This document shows positions 34,712 to 43,759 of a stretch of 64,000 nt of DNA, piece by piece (positions within the stretch are counted from its first letter, which is position 1; each line of letters starts with the position of its first letter). The stretch is from Glycomyces tenuis DSM 44171 (GTDB taxonomy: Bacteria; Actinomycetota; Actinomycetes; Mycobacteriales; Micromonosporaceae): contig NZ_KE386601.1 in NCBI RefSeq assembly GCF_000427885.1, positions 50,115 to 114,114 of the forward strand, written 5' to 3'. Both the position numbers and the translations under genes were made by a program. The notes under the pieces are model-generated. The model was not told where the DNA came from. It saw only the letters and a list, made by a program, of their open reading frames with translations, and searched no databases.

Positions 34712-35692
34712 GTGCGACTGACACTTTCCGTCCTCTTCGCGGGAATCATTCTCGCGATACCGGCGGTCCTTCTCGTGGACGCGGCATTCGAAGGCGAATC
34801 GCAGACCCGGACCGCCGCCGAGCGGATCGGCACCGAGTTCGTCTGGCCCGACGAGCCCGTCGTGGCCGACCCCGAGGCGGCGCTGCGGATCCTCACCGAG
34901 GCGGCCGAGGCCACCGAGTCCAATGTGCTGCGCACGACCGTCGACGACTGGACGGAGGGCCGCAAGCGCATCACCCACTACGTGCTCATGGGCCGGGACG
35001 GCACGGGCCTGTTCGACGAGTTCACCCTCGCCGAAGGACGCTGGCTGAGCCGGACCGAGTCGCGGACCGGCACGGCGACCGTCTCCTCGGCCGGCGGAGC
35101 CGACGTCGTCGGCGTGCCCGAAGTCCTGGGCGGCCGCTACGATTTGACGTTCGCGCCGCTCCACCACGCCTTCGAGTCGTTGCCGAGCGCGGGCCGGTAC
35201 GTGGTCGAGGCCCCCGACGGCGAGGCCGCCGAGCGCTTCCTCTCCATCGTCCACAATCGACTAGTTGAGGCCGGGGCCACCGAACTCCGCCCCGAAGACC
35301 TGAGGCCGGACCTGCTCCACAGCGCCGCCGGCGGCGACGGCCGACTGAACGCCCTGGCCTACATCCTCGCGGGCACCGCCACGCTCGTCGCCGCCTTCAT
35401 CCTGCTGCGCGAAGGCAAGCGGATCGGCGTGCTGCGGCTGATGGGCCACTCCTCGCCGCGGATCTGGTACCGCGTCGTCGGGCGCCTGCAACTGGCGACC
35501 CTCGCCGCCGGACTGGCCGCCTGCGCCGCCTGCGCCGTCGCCGTCCCCGGCGTCGACGCGTTCTTCGTGCGCACCGTCGCCGTCGGACTGGCCGAAGTGG
35601 CCGCGGTCGGATTCGCGGCCACGCTCGGGGCCGGGCTGGTCGTCATCCACCGCGTGCGAATCGCAGATCTCATCAAAGGGAGTTTGGATTGA
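34712..35692 (+). CDS. bacteriocin-associated integral membrane protein, N-terminal-half-like
   Basis: Predicted 326 residues from GTG 34712, with AAGGA 12 nt upstream (TTG 34700 lies too close to the site). It has one N-terminal helix (LSVLFAGIILAIPAVLLVDA), a large extracellular domain (about 30-205), and three helices near 220-315 (YILAGTATLVAAFILL, VAAVGFAATLGAGLVVIH), ending RIADLIKGSLD. This looks like the first half of the Lcn972-associated membrane protein, which is usually a single chain of about 650-700 residues. The second half is the next gene. The stop overlaps that gene's TTG (TTGA), so production is coupled. It likely confers self-immunity or helps export. Confidence 0.72.
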   Translation: MRLTLSVLFAGIILAIPAVLLVDAAFEGESQTRTAAERIGTEFVWPDEPVVADPEAALRILTEAAEATESNVLRTTVDDWTEGRKRITHYVLMGRDGTGLFDEFTLAEGRWLSRTESRTGTATVSSAGGADVVGVPEVLGGRYDLTFAPLHHAFESLPSAGRYVVEAPDGEAAERFLSIVHNRLVEAGATELRPEDLRPDLLHSAAGGDGRLNALAYILAGTATLVAAFILLREGKRIGVLRLMGHSSPRIWYRVVGRLQLATLAAGLAACAACAVAVPGVDAFFVRTVAVGLAEVAAVGFAATLGAGLVVIHRVRIADLIKGSLD

Positions 35693-37014
35693 ACGCTCAG
35701 ATGCGGACCGCCGAGCGGCCGAGGCGCCGCCTCGGCGCGGCGATGGCGGTGCCGGCGCTGGTGAAGACCGTCTGCGGGGCGGTGCTGGCCACCCTGGCCG
35801 TGGTGGTGTGGCAGCAGCTGGCGGACCTGGAGGAGCGGCGGGAGCTGAGCGAGGACTGGGAGGACGTCCAGGACTACGCGGTCTTCTACCCCCATGCGAT
35901 CGGCAACGACCAGGAGGAGCTGGAGATCGGAGGCCACACCACGAAGATCGCCGAGGCGCGCGACCTCTACCCGGCGCTCGAGGCGGACGGCGCGATCTTC
36001 GTCGACGCCGTCAACTACGAGACCGGGGTGCCGGACGACCCCTCCTCGCCGTGGCCGGTGCCGCCGATCCGGGTCAACACCAACTACCTCGCGCAGTACC
36101 CGATCCTGGACGAGTCCGGGGCCCCGATCGAGCTCGGCGACGACGAGCGGGCGTGGGTGGTCGCCGTGCCCGAGCAGTACAAGCCGCGCGAAGCGGAGCT
36201 GTTGGAGCTCTTCCAGTCCGTGCGCACCGGCGGCCAGGGCTTCCAGTCGGTGATGGAGGCGCAGGAGCGCATCTTCGGCGAGCCCGTCCCCGAGGAGCTC
36301 GCCGAGCAGGAGGTCCGCATCGTCTGGACGGCCTCGGGGCAGGAGGTGTTCTCCTTCAACTCCAATGTCAACCCCGAAGGCGGGCACACGATCACCGACC
36401 CCATCGTCGAGATCATGACCCCCTCCAACACCCTGATGCTGGACCGGATCAACGCGATCACCGGCGACATGAACACCCCCTTGAAGGTCCGGGTCGACGG
36501 CGACCCCGCGGCCACGCTCGCCGAGCTCGCCCCGCTCCTGCGGGATCTGGGCCTCGACGACAACCTCCGGCATCTGGTGACCGCCCACGAGGCCATGCTC
36601 ACCGAGGCCGGCGACGTGGAGACCGCTATCGCGTGGGTCACGGCGGTCGCGGTGGCCGCCCTGCTGGTCATGCTGGCGCTGAACGCGGCACTGGTGGTCA
36701 TCGCCTCCGACCGGCTGCGCCGGAAGCTCACCGTCCGCAGGCTCCACGGCATCGGCTTCGCGCGCACCTACCGGGAGCTGCTGACGATCCTCGGCGTGAC
36801 ATGGCTGGTCCAGGCCCTCTTCGCAGGCGTCGCGGTCGTGGTGCTGGAGCTGAACTCCGGAGGCGAGTTCGAAGCGGCGGTCGAGCCGTTCGCCCAGATG
36901 CCGAGACTGCTGGCCGTGCTCGCCGTGTCGTTGGGGATCGAGGCGCTGTTCGTGGCCGTGACCGCCGGCGTCGTCGAACGCCGGGACGCGGTCAAGCGAT
37001 TGAAGGAGCTGTAG
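35689..37014 (+). CDS. bacteriocin-associated integral membrane protein, C-terminal-half-like
   Basis: Predicted 441 residues from TTG 35689, overlapping the previous stop. A helix near residues 22-42 (LVKTVCGAVLATLAVVVWQQ) is followed by a large soluble part and then FtsX-like helices (VTAVAVAALLVMLALNAALVV, LVQALFAGVAVVVL, LLAVLAVSLGIEALFVAV). The loop DRLRRKLTVRRLHGIGFARTY resembles the MacB/FtsX coupling segment and mirrors the GKRIGVLRLMGHSSPRIWYR loop of the upstream gene. The two together form an ABC permease pair for the ATPase downstream. In other Lcn972 loci these parts are one polypeptide, so this is a split or never-fused form. Confidence 0.72.
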   Translation: MNAQMRTAERPRRRLGAAMAVPALVKTVCGAVLATLAVVVWQQLADLEERRELSEDWEDVQDYAVFYPHAIGNDQEELEIGGHTTKIAEARDLYPALEADGAIFVDAVNYETGVPDDPSSPWPVPPIRVNTNYLAQYPILDESGAPIELGDDERAWVVAVPEQYKPREAELLELFQSVRTGGQGFQSVMEAQERIFGEPVPEELAEQEVRIVWTASGQEVFSFNSNVNPEGGHTITDPIVEIMTPSNTLMLDRINAITGDMNTPLKVRVDGDPAATLAELAPLLRDLGLDDNLRHLVTAHEAMLTEAGDVETAIAWVTAVAVAALLVMLALNAALVVIASDRLRRKLTVRRLHGIGFARTYRELLTILGVTWLVQALFAGVAVVVLELNSGGEFEAAVEPFAQMPRLLAVLAVSLGIEALFVAVTAGVVERRDAVKRLKEL

Positions 37015-37016
37015 CA

Positions 37017-37673
37017 GTGAACATCCACTCTGAACTCATGGGAGTGCGGAAGCAATACGGCGGCCGCCGGATCCTCGACGGCTTCGACCTGCGGATCCCC
37101 GCGGGGGAGATGATCGCCCTCACCGGTCCGAGCGGATCAGGGAAGTCCACTGTGCTCAACATGCTGGGCCTGCTGGACGCCCCCGACGGCGGCGAGGTCC
37201 GCATCCTCGGCGCCAAGGCGCCCAAGCCGCGCACCCGCGCCGCCAACCGCTTCCTGCGCCGCAGACTGGGGTACCTGTTCCAGAACTTCGCACTCATCGA
37301 CAGCGAGACGGTCGCGCACAACCTCGAGATCGCCCTGACCTACGCCGACCGGGGGACGCCGAAGCGGCAGCGCATCGCCGAGGCCCTCGAGCAGGTCGGC
37401 CTCCCCGGATCCGAGCACCGCAGGGTCTACTCGCTCTCCGGCGGCGAGCAGCAGCGCGTCGCCGTGGCGCGGCTGCTGCTCAAACCCTGCGAGATCGTCC
37501 TCGCCGACGAGCCGACGGGCTCGCTGGACGCCGAGAACCGCGACGTCGTGCTCGGCCTCCTCCGCCGGATCAACAAGGCCGGCAAGACCATCGTCATCGC
37601 CACGCACGACGACGTCGTCGCCGGCGCCTGCTCGCGCGCGGTCGCCCTGACCGGGGCGGCCGGGACGCCGTGA
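37017..37673 (+). CDS. ABC transporter ATP-binding protein of the Lcn972 locus
   Basis: Predicted 218 residues from GTG 37017, with GGAG 9-10 nt upstream. It is a compact LolD/MacB-like nucleotide-binding domain: Walker A TGPSGSGKST, Q-loop GYLFQNFALIDSETV, signature YSLSGGEQQRVAVARLLL, Walker B IVLADEPTGSLD and H-loop IATHDDVV. It follows the two membrane proteins by 2 bp, so one operon is certain. Its usual role in Lcn972 clusters is immunity or secretion, powering the membrane partners. It ends before a terminator hairpin. Confidence 0.92.
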   Translation: MNIHSELMGVRKQYGGRRILDGFDLRIPAGEMIALTGPSGSGKSTVLNMLGLLDAPDGGEVRILGAKAPKPRTRAANRFLRRRLGYLFQNFALIDSETVAHNLEIALTYADRGTPKRQRIAEALEQVGLPGSEHRRVYSLSGGEQQRVAVARLLLKPCEIVLADEPTGSLDAENRDVVLGLLRRINKAGKTIVIATHDDVVAGACSRAVALTGAAGTP

Positions 37674-37693
37674 TCCCCGGCCGGGACGCGAAA

Positions 37694-37718
37694 CGGCCCG
37701 GCGCCGTGCGCCGGGCCG
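37694..37718. terminator. hairpin between bacteriocin operon and gpmA
   Basis: Arms CGGCCCGGCGC and GCGCCGGGCCG form an 11-bp stem with a 3-nt loop CGT. It lies between converging genes and likely serves both. Confidence 0.75.
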
Positions 37719-37761
37719 CCGTGCGCTCGCCCTCCGTCGCCGAAGGCCGGAGGAGCCGCGC

Positions 37762-38514
37762 CTACTTCTTGCCCTGAGCCGCCACGGCCGCCGCCGCGGC
37801 CGCCGCGGCCTCGGGGTCGAGGTACCGGCCGCCGGGGACGGTCGGCTTGAGGCTCGTCTCGTCGAGCTCGTAGCGCAGCGGCATCCCGGTGGGGATGTTC
37901 AGGCCCACGATCTCCTCGTCGGAGACGCCGTCGAGGTGCTTGACCAGCGCGCGCAGCGAGTTGCCGTGCGCGGCGACGAGCACTGTCCTGCCGTCCTTGA
38001 GGTCGGGCACGATGCCGTCGTACCAGTACGGGAGCATCCGCTCGAGCACGTCCTTGAGGCACTCGGTCTGCGGCCGCACCTCGGGCGCGAGCAGGGCGTA
38101 GCGCGGATCGTCGGCCTGCGAGAACTCGGAGTCGGCGGCGATGGCGGGCGGCGGGGTGTCGTAGGAGCGGCGCCAGGTCATGAACTGCTCCTCGCCGAAC
38201 TCCTCGCGGACCTGGGCCTTGTTCTTGCCCTGGAGCGCGCCGTAGTGGCGCTCGTTGAGCCGCCAGGACCGGCGCACGGGGATCCAGGAGCGGGCGGCCT
38301 CGTTCAGCGCCAGCTCGGCGGTGTTGATGGCGCGGCGCAGCAGGGAGGTGTGGACGACGTCGGGCAGCAGCTCGGCCTCGGCCAGCAGCCGCCCGCCGCG
38401 GCGGGCCTCGTCCTCGCCGGCGGCCGAGAGCTTGGCGTCGACCCAACCGGTGAACAGGTTCTTGGCGTTCCATTCGCTTTCGCCGTGGCGAAGCAGCACG
38501 AGAGTAGCGGTCAT
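37762..38514 (-). CDS. gpmA: 2,3-bisphosphoglycerate-dependent phosphoglycerate mutase
   Basis: Predicted 250 residues, the family norm. It interconverts 3- and 2-phosphoglycerate in glycolysis. The N-terminal [20 protein letters not shown] holds the phosphorylated His10; [19 protein letters not shown] and [15 protein letters not shown] hold the other active-site arginine and histidine. The C-terminal Ala tract (about ten alanines) and GKK tail are extra. In mycobacteria gpmA lies just upstream of senX3; here the bacteriocin locus and HTH gene sit between them, so an insertion is possible. It starts at ATG 38514. Confidence 0.95.
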   Translation of the reverse strand: MTATLVLLRHGESEWNAKNLFTGWVDAKLSAAGEDEARRGGRLLAEAELLPDVVHTSLLRRAINTAELALNEAARSWIPVRRSWRLNERHYGALQGKNKAQVREEFGEEQFMTWRRSYDTPPPAIAADSEFSQADDPRYALLAPEVRPQTECLKDVLERMLPYWYDGIVPDLKDGRTVLVAAHGNSLRALVKHLDGVSDEEIVGLNIPTGMPLRYELDETSLKPTVPGGRYLDPEAAAAAAAAVAAQGKK

Positions 38515-38740
38515 GCCCCTATCCTGCCGCCCCGCCGCAGGCAGCGGGGCCCCCTCGCCCGGACGATGTGGCCGAGGTCGCTCCGGGCCCGAGCGCGCCG
38601 AACCAGACACAGGCGCCCCCGGCCGACAGATCCGGTGATTAACGCCGTACGGATTGGGTATGCCTTCTACCGACGATTGCGGACAATCGGCCGCCACCCG
38701 ACCGATCCACCCCCCGCAGTCACGAGATGAGGAGCCGACC

Positions 38741-39040
38741 ATGGCCTGGCATCGAACCCGCTACTACCCGCTCGCGGTCCGCATCCTGACGGGCGTCCTC
38801 ACCGCCATCGCGGTGATCATCCTCGTGTACCTCGTGCTGATCCTCCTGGAGGCCAACCCCGGCAACCCGCTGGTGGACTTCATCGGAGCGATCGCCGACT
38901 GGTTCGCCTGGCTGTTCCACGACATGTTCACAGCGGACAACGCGAAGCTCCAGGCGCTGATCAACTACGGTCTGGCCGCGCTGGCCTACCTCTTGGTCGG
39001 CGCGCTGGTCCACACGCTCGGCCGTCGCACGGTCGACTGA
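38741..39040 (+). CDS. small two-helix membrane protein
   Basis: Predicted 99 residues from ATG 38741, with GAGGAG at 7 nt upstream. It has a helix at residues about 10-35 ([26 protein letters not shown]) shown here only by position and a second near 72-92 ([18 protein letters not shown]), with aromatic [11 protein letters not shown] in between. The family is the small actinobacterial membrane protein type; function is unknown. It is divergent from gpmA and followed by about 215 bp without a gene. Confidence 0.75.
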   Translation: MAWHRTRYYPLAVRILTGVLTAIAVIILVYLVLILLEANPGNPLVDFIGAIADWFAWLFHDMFTADNAKLQALINYGLAALAYLLVGALVHTLGRRTVD

Positions 39041-39171
39041 GAGGCCCCGAGGCGCCGGGTTCGGGGATCGGGCTCGGCGCCTCGGCTCATCGCTCCGCCC
39101 GAACGAGGGAACCGGAACCACGGGCACGTCGCCGAGACACTCCTCGACGCGTGCGCCGTTCCGCCGAACTC

Positions 39172-39271
39172 GGCAGATCAGATCTTGGTAGATCACATCT
39201 GCCAAGATGCCGTCTACACAGTCGCCGGAGGCGGGCGCCGCCGAGTGTCTTGGCAGGTCAACCTGCCCAAG
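39172..39271. repeat. inverted repeats at the end of the ATPase pseudogene
   Basis: Two dyads lie here: GGCAGAT (39172-39178) with ATCTGCC (39197-39203), and CTTGGCAGGT (39249-39258) with ACCTGCCCAAG (39261-39271, one bulged base). Words CTTGGCAG and CTGCCAAG recur between them. The second dyad overlaps the ATPase stop at 39258, so it may be its terminator; the first may be a binding site. Confidence 0.5.
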
Positions 39272-40705
39272 CCCGGAGCAGGTCGTCCGGACCCCAGATC
39301 AGGTCCGCTTCGACTCCGTCCGCCACACCCGAGAGGCTGACGACGGCCAGACCGGTCTCACTCGGTACAACGCCGGGAACGTGAGCCGAGTCGACCACGA
39401 GCTTGTCGTAGTCCCGGCGGTCGAACGGCGTGCCCAGCCACTTGATGGAACCGGTGTAGAAGATCTGCTTGGCGACCCGCTCTCGGTCGGCGCCGACCAG
39501 GTCGATCTCGGGATTGAAATTTCGCGGCCACCAGCCTCCGACGCACATCGCCTCAGGCCAGGGGAACTCGTCATCGGCTTCTGCCATCAGCAACGCCTCA
39601 CGCACCAGCGGTTCGACGGCGCGGCCTCTCCAACTCGACCATTGGCGACGGAACAGGTCGAATGCCAGGTCCGAACGACCTCTTCGGACTTCGGCGTGCA
39701 TACGGGCGACGATGGAGAGATACAACCGCAGGTAACTGTCCGCCATGCGGTAGAGCCGACCGTCGTTGCCCGGCCGCGTGGAGAGCGGTTCGTCTGCCGC
39801 GACCACCTCCTTCTCGATCAGACGGTGCAGGATCGGTGTCAGAGAGCCGGAAGCGACGGGCGTATTCGGATCCGAACCGGCTGCGGTCGCGATGTTCTTG
39901 AAAGTTCGTGAACCGTGGCCGATCGCGGCGAGGACTCGCCGGGTCTGCTGCGGTGCGGGGAACTCAGAGGCGATCACCTCCGCGCCCACGGTGAACAGCG
40001 GGTTTCCGCGAATTCGCACTGGTCGGCGACGTACTCGGCTGCGGTCAGACCCGGAGCCCAGGTTCGGCACAGGCCGGGGAACCCGCCGGTGATGAGGTGC
40101 GCGTCCAGCGCGTCCGAGCCGGACAGGCCGGTGATCGTCGCCGTCTCGGCGGGATTGAGGGGCAGCACCGTCATCGAGGTCGCACGGCCGTAGAAGGGCC
40201 GGTCGTATCCGAGGAAGGTCTTCATCATGTGGAGGTCACTGCCGACGAGGAGCAGCAGCACGGGTTTCTTCCTGAGACGGCGGTCCCATTCGGTCTGAAG
40301 GACGCCTTCCAAGAGCCTGTCCTGCTCGATGAGCCACGGGACCTCGTCGATGACGAGGATCGAGGGGGAGTCGTCTGGAATGGCCGTCGACAGGAGCTTG
40401 AACGTCTCGTGCCAGTTACTCGGTCTGGCTCGCGGCAGGCCGTCGGCTCCGGGCAGCTCGGAGTCCCGGACGACATCGCGCAGGTCGATCATCGATTGCG
40501 CTGGGCTGCCGCCCTGGTCTGCCTGGAAGAAGGCGTAAGGAAGGCCCGAAGCCTGGCAGAAGTGCTCTACAAGACGTGACTTCCCCACCTGGCGACGACC
40601 TCGGATCGCCACTGACAGCCCTTCGCCGAAGCGTTCGATCTCCTCGAGCCGCCGCCTCAGGCTCCTGAGCTCCAGGCGACGACCGAAAAACGGACTTCTC
40701 TCCAT
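39258..40705 (-). pseudogene. frameshifted archaeal-type AAA ATPase (DUF234-like)
   Basis: Two overlapping frames encode one protein. The first half (39974-40705, from ATG 40705) has FFGRRLELRSLRRRLEE, P-loop RGRRQVGKSRLVEHF, Walker B ILVIDEVPWL and VGSDLHMMKTFLGYDRPFYGRA, typical of the ATP-binding proteins of archaeal type. The second half (frame at 39258-40070) continues at about 40000 with PLFTVGAEVIASEFPAPQ, a winged helix and a C-terminal part with EIDLVGADRE...GSIKW, resembling a PD-(D/E)XK nuclease-like fold. The frames meet near GCGGAAACCCGC (39999-40012). A one-base loss there would explain it; no classic slippery site is seen. Intact, it would be about 480 residues. It is likely inactive unless the shift is a sequencing error. 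Confidence 0.8.
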
Positions 40706-40716
40706 CTGACTTCCTG

Positions 40717-40790
40717 ACGTAGATCGTTTTGACGTAGAATTTCACTACGTAGAAATCATCTACGTAAAAGCGTTTTACATCAGAACGATC
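40717..40790. repeat. 15-bp-period direct repeats upstream of the ATPase
   Basis: ACGTAGA words start at 40717, 40732 and 40747, ACGTAAA at 40762, then ACATCAG (40777) and ACAGCAG (40792). The spacing is exactly 15 bp for every step. The stretch is AT-richer than its surroundings. It lies just before the ATPase start (40705) and so may be its operator array. Read on the minus strand, one frame gives a repeating F-Y-V-x-x pentapeptide; I do not claim that as a protein. Confidence 0.75.
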
Positions 40791-40819
40791 TACAGCAGAG
40801 ACACCGATGCCCGAACGCA

Positions 40820-41296
40820 TCAATCCCGCGGTCTGAGGTGCTCGAAGGCCTCCAGGTTCCGCGTCGACTCGCCCCTGGCCAGGCGCCAGCGCCACTCCTC
40901 GGTGATCGAAGTCGCGAACCCCAGCTCCAAGATCACGTTGAACGTCTCGTCCGCCGCCTCCAGCACCGCGCCCAGCACCCGGTCCAGCTCCTCGGGGTTC
41001 ACCGACGCGAGCGGCAGCCGCCCCACCAGGTGGACGTCACCCGACTCGTCGATCGCGAACGACACGGCGTACAGCCTGCCGTTGCGGCGCAGCAGCTCGG
41101 CCCACACCGCCTCGGCGTTCTCCTCGGGACGCCGCGCCACGAACGCCTCCACGCGCAGCGCGTGGTCCTCGACCACCAGCGAGCACGGCGTCGCCAGCTT
41201 GCGCCGCCCCGGCAGCGTCAGCGCCACCGAGCGCGGCCCGTCGGCCCGGTACTCCAGGCCCATCTCGTCCAGAGCGGCGATGAGGTTCCCTGTCAC
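40820..41296 (-). CDS. YbjN domain protein
   Basis: Predicted 158 residues from GTG 41296, overlapping the mshA stop by 4 nt (GTGA). The alpha/beta fold with [19 protein letters not shown] and [20 protein letters not shown]-like segments matches the YbjN/type III chaperone-like family. [15 protein letters not shown] is the long C-terminal helix. In many actinobacteria a YbjN-like gene follows mshA directly, so this order is conserved. It may act as a chaperone or adaptor; its link to mycothiol synthesis is unproven. It ends before the 15-bp repeats of the ATPase region. Confidence 0.85.
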   Translation of the reverse strand: MTGNLIAALDEMGLEYRADGPRSVALTLPGRRKLATPCSLVVEDHALRVEAFVARRPEENAEAVWAELLRRNGRLYAVSFAIDESGDVHLVGRLPLASVNPEELDRVLGAVLEAADETFNVILELGFATSITEEWRWRLARGESTRNLEAFEHLRPRD

Positions 41297-42594
41297 CGTC
41301 TCAGCGTAAGCGCCGCGCGCCGCGCCTCAGCGGCACGGCAGTACGAGGCGCGGATCCCCGCCGCCGTCGCGCTCCACGAGAACGCCTCGGCGTGCGCCCT
41401 CGCGCCCGCCGCGAGCCGCCCGCGCAGCCCCGCGTCGCCCAGGACCCGGCCGAGCGAGGCGGCCCAGTCGTCGGCCGAATGCGAGTCGACCAGCAGCCCC
41501 GAGCGCCCCTCGGCCACGGCGGTCGGCAGCCCGCCGACGCGCGCGGCCAGCACCGGCGTCCCGCTCGCCTGCGCTTCGAGCGCCACCAGCCCGAACGACT
41601 CGTTGTAGCTCGGCACGGCCACCGCGTCGGCGGCCCGGTACACCTGCGCCAGGGCCTCGCCCGAGCGCGGCGTCCGCCACTGCGCCTGATCGCCCAGGCC
41701 CAGCTCCCACGCCAGCTTCGGCAGCCAGTACAGATCGGTGTTCGACGGCCCGCCCACGAACACCGGGACGATGCGCTCGGCCAGCGCCGGATCGGTCTCG
41801 CGCAGCCGCGCCAGGCCCCGCAGCAGCACGTCCGGCGCCTTCGCCGGCTGGATCCGGCCGACGAACGCCACCACCAGCGCGTCCGGCGGCAGACGCAGCG
41901 CCTCTCTGGCGGCCCGGCGGTCGCCGGGGGAGAAGACGTCCAGGTCCACGCCCGGATGCACGACCTCGATGCGCCCGTCCTCGGCCCGGTAGTGGTCCCG
42001 CAGCTCGGCGGCCTCGGCCGCCGTGTTGGCGATCAGGAGGTCGGCCTCGGAGGCGACCTGCTCCTCGCCGATCACGCGCGTGTGCGGCTCGGGGCTGTCG
42101 CCCTCGGCCAACTGCGCGTTCTTGACCTTCGCGAGGGTGTGGAAGGTCTGCACCAGCGGCACGCCCCACCGCTCGGCGGCCACCCACCCAGCCTGGCCCG
42201 ACAGCCAGTAGTGGGCGTGGATGAGGTCGTAGTGCCCGGCGGGGCGGTGGGCCTCGGCGCGCAGCAGCCCGCCGGTGAAGGCGCACAGCTGCGTCGGCAG
42301 GTCGTTCTTCGACAGGCCCTCGAACGGCCCGGCGGGGAGGTGGTGGACGAGCACGCCGGGGGCGGCCTCGGCGGTGGGCGGCTCCTCGGAGCTGGTGGCG
42401 CGCGTGAAGATCTCGACCTCGACGCCGGAGCGGGCGAGTTCGGTGGCGGTGTTGAGGACGTAGACGTTCATGCCTCCGGCGTCGCCGGTGCCCGGTTGCG
42501 CGAGCGGGGAAGTGTGGACCGAGACCATCGCCACCCGCCGGATGCCCCGCTGACGGCATCGGGCTCGGAAGACCGGGGTTCGCCTGTGCTGCAT
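41293..42594 (-). CDS. mshA: D-inositol-3-phosphate glycosyltransferase (mycothiol synthesis)
   Basis: Predicted 433 residues from ATG 42594, with GAGAGGA about 7 nt upstream. It is a GT4 enzyme that joins GlcNAc from UDP-GlcNAc to inositol-3-phosphate, the first step of mycothiol. Motifs are [20 protein letters not shown] (inositol phosphate loop), [44 protein letters not shown] (phosphate-binding lysine and arginine) and [21 protein letters not shown] with the E-x7-E signature. It is divergent from the TetR gene at 42916, with about 320 bp between them. Confidence 0.95.
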   Translation of the reverse strand: MQHRRTPVFRARCRQRGIRRVAMVSVHTSPLAQPGTGDAGGMNVYVLNTATELARSGVEVEIFTRATSSEEPPTAEAAPGVLVHHLPAGPFEGLSKNDLPTQLCAFTGGLLRAEAHRPAGHYDLIHAHYWLSGQAGWVAAERWGVPLVQTFHTLAKVKNAQLAEGDSPEPHTRVIGEEQVASEADLLIANTAAEAAELRDHYRAEDGRIEVVHPGVDLDVFSPGDRRAAREALRLPPDALVVAFVGRIQPAKAPDVLLRGLARLRETDPALAERIVPVFVGGPSNTDLYWLPKLAWELGLGDQAQWRTPRSGEALAQVYRAADAVAVPSYNESFGLVALEAQASGTPVLAARVGGLPTAVAEGRSGLLVDSHSADDWAASLGRVLGDAGLRGRLAAGARAHAEAFSWSATAAGIRASYCRAAEARRAALTLRR

Positions 42595-42915
42595 GAATCG
42601 TCCTCTCCTGCATGTCGACCTTGCCGCGGCCCGCCGCTTCTCGTCCGACGCGCTTCGAGCGGGCCGTCGTCAGCACAACGCGCAGAGCCCTCGGAATCTT
42701 TCCGCCCGCCCGAAGCCCGCGAGCCGCAAGTCAACTCCGGCATGTCCGCCCCGGCAAGCGCCGTCCCCTCGGACGTGACGAAATCCGCAGGCCGCGTTCG
42801 CCCGAGCGGGCGATAAGCCAGAAATTTGTTCGCGACACGGGCCGCAATGAGGCCCGAATCCGGGCAAGTCGTCCATGATGGGGAGACTTGTCATCACGAG
42901 GGGGGAGACAACACC

Positions 42916-43587
42916 ATGAGCACGGTCACCGTGCCAGCCGCCAGGCAGCCGACGATGTCGCCGGCGCCGAAGTTCGGCGCCGCGCACTCGCTGCGCCGCC
43001 TGCCCGTCCAGGAACGCAGCGCCGCCCGCGTCCGCAGGATGCTCGACGCCGCCGCCGACCTGATCGAGGAGGTCGGCTACGACCGCCTGTCGACCACGGC
43101 CATCGCCCAGCGAGCCGACGTCGCCATCGGATCGGTCTATCAGTTCTTCGGCGACAAGCGCTCACTCGCGGAAGCGCTCAGCCAGCGCTACATCGACCTG
43201 TACTTCGAGCGCCTCACCGCGCGGTTCGACGCCGAGCCGCCCGCCGACTGGCGGGCCGGAGTCGAGACCGCCGTCGGCGAGTACGCCCACCTGTACCGCA
43301 CCGCACCGGGATTCAGGGTCCTGCACCTGGCCGACGCGATCGACCCCGGCCGCGCCGACGCCATCACCACCGGCGGCGACGTCATCGCCGAGCAGATCCT
43401 CGCCGGCCTGGAGCAGCGCTTCGGCCTCGGCGGGGACGCGCCGCTCTCCGAGACGGTCACCGTGGCCGTCGAGACCGGGCAGGCCCTGGTCCGCCTGGCG
43501 TTCCGCCGCGACCCGGAGGGCGACCCGGCGGCCATCGCCGAAGCCAACCGCGTCGTCTGCGACTACCTGGCCCGCCGCCTGTCGTAG
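42916..43587 (+). CDS. TetR-family transcriptional regulator
   Basis: Predicted 223 residues from ATG 42916 with GGGGGAG 8 nt upstream. The HTH spans residues about 30-75: RRMLDAAADLIEEVGYDRLSTTAIAQRADVAIGSVYQFFGDK, described here by its parts (AAADLIEEVGYDRLSTTAIA, then GSVYQFFGDKRSLAEAL). The helical ligand domain follows. The YQFF-x-x-K pattern is typical of TetR regulators of membrane or transport genes. The next gene is an MFS-Tmk fusion, but a 22-bp terminator separates them, so it may instead act on mshA or distant targets. Confidence 0.88.
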   Translation: MSTVTVPAARQPTMSPAPKFGAAHSLRRLPVQERSAARVRRMLDAAADLIEEVGYDRLSTTAIAQRADVAIGSVYQFFGDKRSLAEALSQRYIDLYFERLTARFDAEPPADWRAGVETAVGEYAHLYRTAPGFRVLHLADAIDPGRADAITTGGDVIAEQILAGLEQRFGLGGDAPLSETVTVAVETGQALVRLAFRRDPEGDPAAIAEANRVVCDYLARRLS

Positions 43588-43614
43588 AGCACTCACTCGG
43601 ACCGCGCCGAGCAA

Positions 43615-43667
43615 CGGGACCGCACCGGGCCGACTAGTCTTCTCTTAGTCGGCCCGGTGCGGTCCCG
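43615..43667. terminator. 22-bp-stem hairpin after the TetR gene
   Basis: Perfect 22-bp arms (43615-43636 and 43646-43667, starting CGGGACCGCACCGGGCCG) flank a 9-nt loop GTCTTCTCT. It is the longest perfect stem in the window and an effective terminator upstream of the MFS-Tmk gene. Confidence 0.9.
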
Positions 43668-43759
43668 CCGGTCCCGGCCGACTCACCGCGACCGGCGCGA
43701 TCCCCGCGGGTCCAGAACACGGCCGACCCGACGCGGCCTGGCGAACGTTGAGGAGTGGC

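Noticed and set aside
39999-40012. Programmed -1 frameshift in the ATPase
   Set aside because: GCGGAAACCCGC lacks an X-XXY-YYZ slippery heptamer in the right frame; a one-base deletion fits better.
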